The notes under the pieces: model-generated | Databases searched by the model: none | What the model saw: only the letters and a program-made list of their open reading frames with translations | What the model was told of the DNA's origin: nothing | Part shown: piece by piece, positions 1 to 7,781 of the stretch | How positions within the stretch are numbered: the stretch's first letter is position 1 | Layout of the letters: each line of letters starts with the position of its first letter | Translations under genes and position numbers: made by a program | Assembly (NCBI GenBank): GCA_009731375.1 | Contig: BJOX01000182.1 | Span: forward strand, 91,408-145,204 | Length of the DNA: 53,797 nucleotides | From: Paulinella micropora | Taxonomy: Eukaryota > Cercozoa > Imbricatea > Euglyphida | Reading direction: 5' to 3'

Positions 1-37
1 TTTGCGGCTACCGACCGAATTTTTTTTCAGCAAAGGA

Positions 38-184
38 CATTTCGGCAATACGGTAAGCTTGAACAGCAAAAAAATCGGGAGACATTGGCGGGCGGGGAAA
101 ATTTTATGCTGTTTGTAATTTTTCCCCGCCCGCCATCCTCTCCCGAAATTTTTTGCTTTTTAAGCTAACGCAATTGCCGAAATG
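38..184. repeat. Imperfect foldback (inverted repeat) at the left edge
   Basis: Two arms, about 38-105 and 117-184, are imperfect reverse complements. The outer pair is catttcggcaat against attgccgaaatg, and the inner pair is tggcgggcggggaaaatt against aatttttccccgcccgcca. The loop is about 11 bases. The foldback lies just outside the GC-rich block and next to the truncated end of the surface-protein gene. It could be a foldback transposon, a MITE or a hairpin end of a larger element. Confidence 0.8.
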
Positions 185-236
185 ACAAAAAAATTTTTTT
201 CTGAGCTGTCCGGAACCCGGTAAACTTGGTGACAAA

Positions 237-1079
237 ACGTCGAACAGCCCGCTCACGTCCTCGAGCCGGGCGGTGTCCCAGCGCGACAGGTCCAGCGTGG
301 CTAGTGCCGGCAGGCCCGCGAACGCGCGGCTCGCGTTGCGCAGCCGGCGCGTGTCCCAGGCGCTCGTGCCGTCCAGGCTCGCCAGCCCCGCCGAGCCCTC
401 GAACAGGCCGACCGCCGACTCGGCGCCCGACACGTTGAGCCCGTCGCTCGGATCCGGCAGTGGGGTGGTGAGGCCGGCGAAGCTGTAGTCCCAGGCGCGC
501 ACAAGACCCGCGTCCCGCAGCGAGGCCGGCGGGGGCACGTACGCGAGCCCGGGCGCCGCGTACAGGTGGTAGCCGCTCGTCGCGTGGAAGCGCAGCTCGC
601 CCCACTGCACGATGGCATCCAGCCGCAGGCCCGCGGGCGCCGCGGCGTGCCAGGCCGGCGTCAGCGCCCAGCCGCGCACGGGGTCGGGCCCGCCGGNNNN
701 NNNNNNGAGGCCCGCCGGGATCCGCCGTCACCGTGTACGTACCGGCCAGCGCGTACGTGTGCGCGCAGGGCGCGGCGCCGGCGTCCAGGCACGGCGTGGG
801 GGGCGAGCCGTCCCCCCAGTCCACTGTGAACGACGTCGGGACGGCGGCCTGGGCCTGACGGCGACGGCGCGCCGTCGGGGCGGCGTCCGGCCACAGCGGC
901 CACACGAACGTGTTGTTCGGGGCCGCCGTCGTCAGCTCGAGGATGGTCACGCTGCTAGCACGCCCGGCCGCGGGGCAGCCGGGCGGCAGGCACACGAACG
1001 GGCAGTAGGCGCGGACCCCGGCCCGCCACAGGCCCCAGAGGGCCCACAGGCTCCACCAGGCTGCGCGAGCAGGGTGCAT
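237..1079 (-). CDS. Secreted/surface protein: signal peptide, PKD-like domain, BspA-like (DUF285) repeats; 3' truncated
   Basis: The start at 1079 gives a short basic N-terminus and a Trp/Leu-rich hydrophobic stretch typical of a signal peptide. Next comes a PKD-like segment (FTVDWGDGSPP, then HTYALAGTYTVTA). After the 10-N gap at 697-706 the reading frame changes, but the protein clearly continues with repeats of the type LDLSRWDTARLEDVSGLF. That pattern is characteristic of BspA/DUF285 leucine-rich-like surface proteins of bacteria, protists and some giant viruses. Around 230-240 the GC-rich coding pattern stops and reading runs into the foldback repeat, so the natural C-terminus is probably lost. 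The frame change is best explained by the gap having the wrong length. Function is inferred to be surface display or adhesion. Confidence 0.7.
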
Positions 1080-1259
1080 AGCCAGCCAGCTGTCACCCGC
1101 GGAGGAGGCTAGCGGGGGAGGTGGCTACTGGTGGCTTTGGGGACAACAGACCCCCGGGAGCGGCGGGCAGACGCCCCTTGCTCTCCTCCCCTCCCCCTCC
1201 CTACCCCCGCCGCCGCGTGCCCCCCATGCCCTGCTCTCCCCCGGCCGGCACGGGGAGGG

Positions 1260-1510
1260 TGGCCGCGCGCGCCAGCAGCCAAGCGGCCTGGCCGGCCGGG
1301 TGGCACAGGAGGCCCTCGCGAAGGGGCCGGGTGGCTCGGCCGACCGGGGTTGTCTGGTCGGGGGTGGCACAGAGGTCCCCCTCCGCCGGCCAAGTGGCAC
1401 GGCTGGCCTGACTGGCCGGGTCGGGGGTGGCACTGACGGCCCCCTGCCCTGCCGGCCGGGTGGCACAGCCGGCCGCGGCTTTCGCGGGTCTGGGTGGCAC
1501 CGGTCGCCGG
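1260..1510. repeat. Degenerate direct repeats around GGTGGCAC
   Basis: Six copies of a GC-rich unit centred on ccgggtggcac or gggggtggcac occur at irregular 30-60 bp spacing, between the surface-protein gene and the inverted-repeat pair. No convincing reading frame covers the segment. Open frames exist in several phases, as expected from GC-rich DNA. Confidence 0.6.
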
Positions 1511-1560
1511 ATTTTCGAGGGGCAAAGGTACTCGTTTGGCCGGACCCTCTGCTTGCCTTT

Positions 1561-1786
1561 TTTTCTCCCCTCCCCTCTCCCCTCTCCCCTCTCCCTTCTC
1601 CCTTCCCCCCTCTCCCCTCCCGCGGCTGAACATTGTGCAGGCCCCGCCCAGGCTTTTATGCAATGTGGCGGTCCGGTGGCCAGTGCCACCGGTACCTTTT
1701 GGGCCCGGCCGCAGGACCGGACGAATTTTCTTTGCCCGACCCCAAAAAAATCCCGTGGGGCGTAAGTGTCCAAGTAGCAAGAATCG
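1561..1786. repeat. Left arm of a long inverted repeat pair
   Basis: This segment runs from a CT-rich tract through cattgtgcaggcc to gtggggcgtaagtgtcc and caagaatcg. It recurs in reverse complement at 2008-2235, as cgattcttgc, ggacacttacgccccac, then gctgcacaatgtt and a GA-rich tract. The ends match well and the middle is diverged. The pair flanks about 220 bp of unique sequence and may be two inverted copies of one repeat family. Confidence 0.75.
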
Positions 1787-2007
1787 CACTTGTGGTTCGA
1801 GGCCTCAGAAGGGGTGCCACCCCAGACGTGTCAATTCAGGCACTGCCCCCTACAAGACTAAAAAACACCGCTTTTTACGGGTAAAAAAGGAAAAAGTTTT
1901 ATTAGTGACTGGTTGTCGATAGGCAGGACTGGCTCCGATGCCATTTTGTACCCGGGTGGCACCCGTAACCCTCCGGCGAGGTCAGGCCGGGCTTGGACCC
2001 ACCAGGG

Positions 2008-2235
2008 CGATTCTTGCTATTAGGACACTTACGCCCCACCGGCCTTAATTTTCCGGGTAGTACGGGAAATTTCCCCTGGTTCTGCGGTCGTCACAGAAAA
2101 GCAGTCGGTGGCACCGGGCACCGGAGCAGTGTTGGACAGAAAAGCCTGGGGGGGGGCTGCACAATGTTGGGCCGCGGGGAGGGAGAAGGGAGAAGGGAGA
2201 AGGGAAGGGAGAAGGGAGAGGGGGGGAGGGAGAGG
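2008..2235. repeat. Right arm of the long inverted repeat pair
   Basis: Reverse-complement partner of 1561-1786. Its GA-rich end runs straight into the assembly gap at 2236, so the true end is not seen. Confidence 0.75.
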
Positions 2236-2406
2236 NNNNNNNNNNNNNNNNNNNNNNNNNNNNNNNNNNNNNNNNNNNNNNNNNNNNNNNNNNNNNNNNN
2301 NNNNNNNNNNNNNNNNNNNNNNNNNNNNNNNNNNNNNNNNNNNNNNNNNNNNNNNNNNNNNNNNNNNNNNNNNNNNNNNNNNNNNNNNNNNNNNNNNNNN
2401 NNNNNN
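2236..2406. other. Assembly gap (171 N)
   Basis: The gap directly follows a GA-rich simple repeat, which probably caused the break. About 250 bases of non-coding GC-rich sequence follow before the next gene. Confidence 1.
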
Positions 2407-2666
2407 GCTCGCCGTTCCGTCGGCATGCCCGCCGGCAGCACCTGGCCCAGCCAGGCCCAAGCCCAACAGGAAGGGGGGGGAGAATCTAAATTTTAATCAG
2501 GCGCCAAGCAGGAGGCCTGGCTTTTTACGGGCACTAGCATAGCTTCTTCCAGCCTGCAAGCGTGCTCTGCCTGTCTTGGCCAGCCGCTCAGCAGCCGGGC
2601 GCCGGAGCGCTGCAGGTTCGCACGCTGTCCGGCGTGGGGGGGCGCACGTGCTCCCGGGGGGGGGAG

Positions 2667-3401
2667 CTAGGGCCCCGGGCCGGCGAGCTTGATCTCTGTG
2701 GCCGCCCGCGCCGCTACGTGCGCAGGCAGGAGCTGGATGATCGCGCCGGCGGCCGCTAGCTTCGCTTGCACGTCCTGGCTCTTGGTGAGGTGTAGCTGCT
2801 GCAGGCACAAGGCCTCGGCCAGGAGGGTATGCAGCCGCACGAGGTGGTGCAAAGTGTCGCTGTGGCCAAAGTGCGAGATCTCGATGTAGGGTGTGACCTC
2901 GCGCTTGCGGGCGATCGCGCTGGACAGCTGCGCGCAGCTCTGGATGAGCAAGGACTGCGCCTCCTGCAGCAGCTTCCAGTCACCGATGTCGTGGCCCCGG
3001 CCGCTGCCGGCGGGCTCGGGGCCGGGCGGCGGCTGCTCGGGCGCGGGGGTCGACCCCGCGGGCGCTGCGGCGGCGGAGGTTGGCCCCGCGGGTGCCAGGG
3101 CGGCGGCGGCAGAGGTCGGCTCCGCGGGTGCCGGGGCGGCGGAGGTCGGCTCCGTGGGTGCCGCGGCTGCCGAGGCCTCGGCGGAGGTCGGCTCCATGGG
3201 TGCCGCGGGTGCCGGGGCGGCGGCGGCGGCGGAGGCCGGCTCCGCGGGCGCCGTCCCTGCGTCGGGGGCCTCCGTGCCAGTCTTCTGTCGTTTGGGGTCT
3301 AGTGTCTCCCCGCCCCAGGGATCCTCCAGTGGAGGGGTACGACCGTGCCTTCTCTTCCGTGGCGCCTTCCTGCTCGGGGCGGGAGGGCTAGGCGCTTCCA
3401 T
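2667..3401 (-). CDS. Basic/low-complexity protein with a helical C-terminal domain (unknown)
   Basis: A 244-residue protein that I do not recognise. The N-terminus holds two clusters resembling nuclear localisation signals (RKAPRKRRHGR near residue 10 and KRQK near residue 38). Residues about 45-130 are a degenerate Ala/Pro/Glu/Ser/Thr tandem repeat around AEPTSAAAA. Residues about 135-240 form a predicted mostly helical domain with Leu-rich heptad-like spacing, for example LHHLVRLHTLLAEALCLQQL. The ATG at 3399-3401 is used because it is the first in frame and precedes the basic cluster. The gene faces left, divergent from the next gene at 3789. The C-terminal domain argues for a real gene rather than a GC artefact. 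Confidence 0.6.
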   Translation of the reverse strand: MEAPSPPAPSRKAPRKRRHGRTPPLEDPWGGETLDPKRQKTGTEAPDAGTAPAEPASAAAAAPAPAAPMEPTSAEASAAAAPTEPTSAAPAPAEPTSAAAALAPAGPTSAAAAPAGSTPAPEQPPPGPEPAGSGRGHDIGDWKLLQEAQSLLIQSCAQLSSAIARKREVTPYIEISHFGHSDTLHHLVRLHTLLAEALCLQQLHLTKSQDVQAKLAAAGAIIQLLPAHVAARAATEIKLAGPGP

Positions 3402-3788
3402 CTCTGTGCCTGCCGACAGATGTGCTGCCTACCCCTCCCTGTCGCTGGGCGCACACGCAGGGGGGAGCAGGCGCCCCCCCCGGGCGGCCGTCGCGAGGGG
3501 GGGGAAGGGGGGGGGCCGCCTGCTCTCCCCCGCTCGCCCCGGGGCCTGCCGGCCCCGGGCACGCGGCCGGCCCATGGCAGGCACGCAGAGGGGGGTGCGG
3601 CGCGAGGTGCTCCCTCCCCCCGAGAGCGCGCGCGGCGGGGGGGACCCTCCCCCCTCTCGCCCCCCCCCGGGGCACGCCCTGCAGGGGGGGGGGGATCGCG
3701 CGTGCGCCCCTGGTGGAGGGCGGGGGGGGCGCGCCTTCCCCGCGGGGCGCGGGACCAGCCCCTCGGCCTCCTCACAACCTGACCCGGC

Positions 3789-4903
3789 ATGGCTTCCACT
3801 ACCGAACCCGGCGCCGGCTGGACGACCCGCACCGGGCTTCGTCCTCGGAAGCCGCTGCAGACCGCCGCGGCCCTTAGACCCGCACCAACCCAGTGGGAGT
3901 CTGCGCGCTCTCTGGCAGCCATCTGGCGATTTGGGCTCACCGCCACCGTCTTGGTCGCCGAGGGCTGTCGTGTGTGCCTGTGGATCCGTTACCAGCGGCG
4001 CCACGAGGCGGCGCAGCCATCGGAGGAGGACGACACGGGCGACGACGGGGCCGGGCCGGGCCCGGCGGAGGAGGACGACGCGGGCGACGACGGGGCCGGG
4101 CCGGGCCCGGCGGAGGAGGACGACGCGGGCGACGACGCCTCGGGTGAAGATGACAGTGCAGAACCGGTTCCGGCGGAGGAAGCCTCCGGTGACGACTGCG
4201 CNNNNNNNNNNGACAGGCTGACGACGACGCCGAGCCCGGCCATGCGCTGGACCGCTGCCGGCTGTCCGTGCTGCCCCGTGCCGTCCGCACTGCCTCCTGG
4301 CTCCTGTCGCTGGCCCGCCGCCCACAGGCGTCCTGGTTCGAGGCCCTGTTCGGTCAGCGGTCAGCTGCCGCCACGTGCACCCCGCTCCAGGGGCACCCGC
4401 AACAGCGCAACAAGCGGGGCGAGGCCAAGTTCTTGCTGTACACCGCGGTTCCCCACGCAGGGGAGGACGACGAGGTCACCGTGTCCTACTCGTGTGAATT
4501 TCTCCTGCACGTACCCACGGGGGCGCAAGAGCCCGCGCCGCTCGTGGGGGCAGAGGTTGACGTAGAGACGCTCTTGCTCACCCAGCTCGCGCAGATCCGG
4601 CCCTGCTACGACCTGTTGCTGGCCGCGGCCCACCAGGATGGGATGAGCGCTTCTCGGGTGCTCCACCAGCTGCTGCCGGAGGCTGGCTGGGACCTGGCGC
4701 GCAGGCGGCGGGACGGGGTACGGCTCTTTGTGCATGATCGCTACGGGGCCAGACACGTCAGCCGCCCGAGTGTCCCGCGCCCAGACGAGGAAGCAGCGGC
4801 CTCCGCGGCGGCCGGCCCTGCTGGCGAGCGCTCGCCCGTCCGCGGCGCTGAGTCGCCCCGCAAAAGAGCTCGGCCGGGTGCCCCTGACGGACGGGCGGAG
4901 TAG
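3789..4903 (+). CDS. Acidic-repeat protein with N-terminal hydrophobic segment (unknown), broken by a gap
   Basis: Reading starts at ATG 3789. Residues about 43-65 are hydrophobic and could be a membrane or signal-anchor helix. Then come three tandem copies of an acidic unit near EEDDAGDDGAGPGPA, and a further acidic stretch. A 10-N gap at 4202-4211 shifts the frame. Directly after it another frame continues the acidic theme (ADDDAEPGHALDRC) and runs to the stop at 4903, so I treat both parts as one gene of about 370 residues. The C-terminal part holds a compact domain (RGEAKFLLYTAVP, then VTVSYSCEFLLHVP) and ends in a basic, nuclear-signal-like tail. A poly(A) signal follows at 5073. Function unknown. 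Confidence 0.6.
4202..4211. other. Assembly gap (10 N)
   Basis: Gap inside the acidic-repeat gene. The reading frame differs on its two sides, so its true length is not exactly 10. Equal 10-N gaps lie at 697, 21416, 21775, 26815, 27163, 29530 and 29755. Confidence 1.
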
Positions 4904-5072
4904 GCCCCTGGCCGGACACGCCGGGCTTCGCCAGCTCCAGCACCGCTGAGCGCCAAGCTCTGGGGGTAGCTAGTAGACCCGGCTCTGGGGGTAGCTAGCG
5001 CCGGGAGTGACCGCGGCGTCGGCCGGCGTGGGTCTTGAGAGCCCGGCCGCGCCCTTGTACTCAGTACGCAGC

Positions 5073-5078
5073 AATAAA
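5073..5078 (+). terminator. Poly(A) signal AATAAA
   Basis: Canonical AATAAA about 170 bases after the stop at 4903, in otherwise very GC-rich DNA where chance occurrence is unlikely. It supports eukaryotic-type mRNA processing of this block. Confidence 0.6.
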
Positions 5079-5500
5079 GATAGCAGCGGGCCAGCTGGCC
5101 ACCGGCAGGGGGAGCGAGGGCCTTTCCTCTCGGAGCCGGGCCGGGGGGGGGACCGGTCGTCCCGCGGGCCGGCCGCGCCGGAGAGCCCCGAGCGAACAGT
5201 ACGCGCCACCGGCCGCCCTCCCTCCCCCAGGCAAGATCACTTCGTCCCCCCGCCGGCCCCGCCCTTGCTCCCCCGTCCCAGGGGGGAGGAGGGACCCTGC
5301 GCAGGCGGGGCTGGGGGGGGGGCTTGGGGGGGGAGGAGGAGGACTGCCCCCCCTGCTCCCACTTTCCCTTGGCTGGCGCCGGCCCCGGCCGCTCGCTCGC
5401 CGCCTCCCGGCTCTAGCTCACTCACTCTCTGCCGTCGGCTACGGAGCACGAGCACACTGGCCTCTGCCCTAGCGCGCGGGGCGGCCTCCGGACGAGGCAG

Positions 5501-7609
5501 ATGGAAGACTGTTTGCTGTTGCTGGCGGCCGACCGGTGGCACGCGCTGCCGTGGCCCCCGCCGGCGGCGGACGCGACCGCGGGGCAGCGCCTGTTGCTCG
5601 AGCCGTGGACGGAGTGGGCCCACGCGGTCGCGTGCGAGCGGCTGTGCGCCCTGTTCGAGCGCGTGCCGGCCCCGCGGGGCGGCCGGGCCTGGCGCGACCA
5701 GCTGGACCCCAGGCTCGCGCACGTGCCGCTGCCGGCCGAGCTGGCGCGGCAGCCGTCGGACTTGAACCGCGGGGCGTGCAAGCTGCGCGGCCTGGACCTG
5801 TCGCTCGGGGGCGCCATCACGGCGGCCCTCCACCTGCTGCCCGAGCACGCGGCGGTCGACCTGTGCGGCGGGCCGGGCGGCTGGCTCCAGGCGCTGGCCG
5901 CGCACCGGCCGCACGGCACGCTGTTCCTGGGCAGCACGTGGACGGGCTCGCCCACGCCGAACAGCGGGTACGACGCGTTGCTGCGCGCGTGGGGCCGCGC
6001 CGGGGGGCCGGACCTGACCAACGTGCTGCTGGACACCGGGGGCGCCGACGACACGGACCTGCGGCGGCCCGCGGCGGTGGCGCGCCTGCGGCTGGCGTGG
6101 TCGCGGCAGCTGCGGGTCCGTGGCCTGCCCTGCACGCTGGTGCTAGCGGACGGGGGCGCCCCCGAGGCCGCCGACCAGGAGCGCCGCGGGGTGTGCCTGC
6201 TGGCGGCGCAGCTGCGGCTGGGCACGCACTGGCTGGCGCTCCACGGCCCCGCGGCGAGCGAGGGGCGGGGCCGCGCGCTGCTGGTGTGCAAGTTCTTCGG
6301 TGGCCTGGACGCGGCGACGCAGCTGGCCCTGGCCGCCGCGGCGCTCGCGTTCGACGAGTGGTGCGTGGTGAAGCCCGTGGCGAGCCGCTCCGCCAACGCC
6401 GAGGCGTACCTGGCGTGCCGGGGGCCCGCCTACGGCGAGCGCGCGGCCCTGGCGCAGCGCGTGCTGGGCGCCCTGCACCGGCTGGGCCCGGCCCCGGCCG
6501 CGGCCCGCGCCGTCGAGCTGGCCGAGCAGCACGGCGTCGTGGGGTCCCTGCTGGCCTTCCGCGAGCAGTTCCGCCCGTACATGGCCGCGCGCCTGCGCGT
6601 GCAGCACGACTGCCTGGCCGCCTTCTGGCGCCGCGCCCGGCCGCAGCCGGCCGAGGTCCGGCGGGCGCTGGAGCAGCCGCCGGCGCCCCGCGCCCGCAAG
6701 CCCCGGCCGGACGACGAACGGCGGCGGCGCCAGGACTGGCAGGCCCGGCTGGCCCGGTGCGCGCCGCAGTGCCTGCCCGCGGCCGCGGCCGCGGCGGGCG
6801 GGCGCCGGCTGCTGGCGGACCCCTGCCTGCAGGCCCGCGCGACCATGCCGGTCCTGCAGGCCCTGCAGGGCCTGCGGCCCACGGCGCCGCCCGACCTCAA
6901 CTTCCTGGCGCTGCTGTGGGCCTACGTCTGCGCCGTGCGGCCGGCGACCGGCGACGAGACACGCTCGGTGCACGTGCCGTGGGCCGAGGGGGCGTGCGCC
7001 GGCTGGCTGTGGGCCAGCCCCGAGGGTTGCTTCCTGGCGCCGGCGGCGGCGCTGCCGGGCCCGCCGGGCTTCGTGGCGGCGCGGGTCCCCGCGCTGGACC
7101 CGGCGGGCGTGGACGAGTGGGCCGGGCGCCTGGTCGGGCAGGCCGCCGAGAACGCGCGGCTGCACGACCTGCTGTGCCGGGCCTCCCTGCCACTACACGA
7201 CGTAACCCTGGCCCCCGGCACGTCGCTGCTGGTGTGGGGGGTGCCCGCCAGCAAAGGGAGCACGCTGTGGGTGCTGGACGTGCTGGCCGGGCCGTGGACC
7301 CCCCCGGCCCTGTTTGGGGGCACGCGGGCCGGCCGCGTCGAGGCCTTGGTGCGCCACGTGCTGCGCTGCGCCGCGCAGGCCGGCCGGCTGCAGCAGGCTG
7401 GCTGGTGGGACCCAGGCGACGCGGGCAGCCTGCTGGGGCTGTGGCTGCCGCTGCACGCACCCGCCGGGGAGAGGGCCGCGGGCGACGGCGGCGGCGGCCT
7501 GTGGGCCGAGTGGGCGGGCGCGGCGGTGCGCGGCCGGCTGGTGCCCCTCGGGGGGGTTCCCCCCCCTGCCCCCCCTGCCCCCCCTTGCACGCCCCGGGGT
7601 TCGTGTTGA
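5501..7609 (+). CDS. Cap-1 mRNA 2'-O-methyltransferase, FtsJ/RrmJ fold plus guanylyltransferase-like domain (CMTR1-like layout)
   Basis: A 702-residue protein. Residues about 90-310 carry the FtsJ/RrmJ fold. The SAM-binding loop is DLCGGPGGWL at 120-129, and LADGG (D217), VCKFFGG (K264) and SRSANAEAYL (E301) match the catalytic D, K and E. K94 is a candidate for the first lysine of the K-D-K-E tetrad. In cap methyltransferases of the CMTR1 family this domain is followed by a degenerate guanylyltransferase-like domain. Here residues about 440-690 resemble one (GTSLLVWGV, then LWVLDVLAG), with no KxDG active site seen. It would methylate the 2'-O of the first transcribed nucleotide of capped mRNA. 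The long arm between the domains is Arg/Ala-rich. A viral or host origin cannot be separated by sequence alone. Confidence 0.75.
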   Translation: MEDCLLLLAADRWHALPWPPPAADATAGQRLLLEPWTEWAHAVACERLCALFERVPAPRGGRAWRDQLDPRLAHVPLPAELARQPSDLNRGACKLRGLDLSLGGAITAALHLLPEHAAVDLCGGPGGWLQALAAHRPHGTLFLGSTWTGSPTPNSGYDALLRAWGRAGGPDLTNVLLDTGGADDTDLRRPAAVARLRLAWSRQLRVRGLPCTLVLADGGAPEAADQERRGVCLLAAQLRLGTHWLALHGPAASEGRGRALLVCKFFGGLDAATQLALAAAALAFDEWCVVKPVASRSANAEAYLACRGPAYGERAALAQRVLGALHRLGPAPAAARAVELAEQHGVVGSLLAFREQFRPYMAARLRVQHDCLAAFWRRARPQPAEVRRALEQPPAPRARKPRPDDERRRRQDWQARLARCAPQCLPAAAAAAGGRRLLADPCLQARATMPVLQALQGLRPTAPPDLNFLALLWAYVCAVRPATGDETRSVHVPWAEGACAGWLWASPEGCFLAPAAALPGPPGFVAARVPALDPAGVDEWAGRLVGQAAENARLHDLLCRASLPLHDVTLAPGTSLLVWGVPASKGSTLWVLDVLAGPWTPPALFGGTRAGRVEALVRHVLRCAAQAGRLQQAGWWDPGDAGSLLGLWLPLHAPAGERAAGDGGGGLWAEWAGAAVRGRLVPLGGVPPPAPPAPPCTPRGSC

Positions 7610-7781
7610 GGGGGGAGGGGGGCCCGGCGCCCCCTCCTCTGCCCGGCGTCTGGCGCGGGCCGTCCCCCCAGCGGGCTGGAGGCAACGGCGGGGGTGGGAC
7701 GCCCCCCCCCCGCCTTCCCAACGCCGCGCTGCGTCTCCCCAAGCCAAGAAAAAAGAGTAGCCAAAGCAGGGAGGAGGAGGC

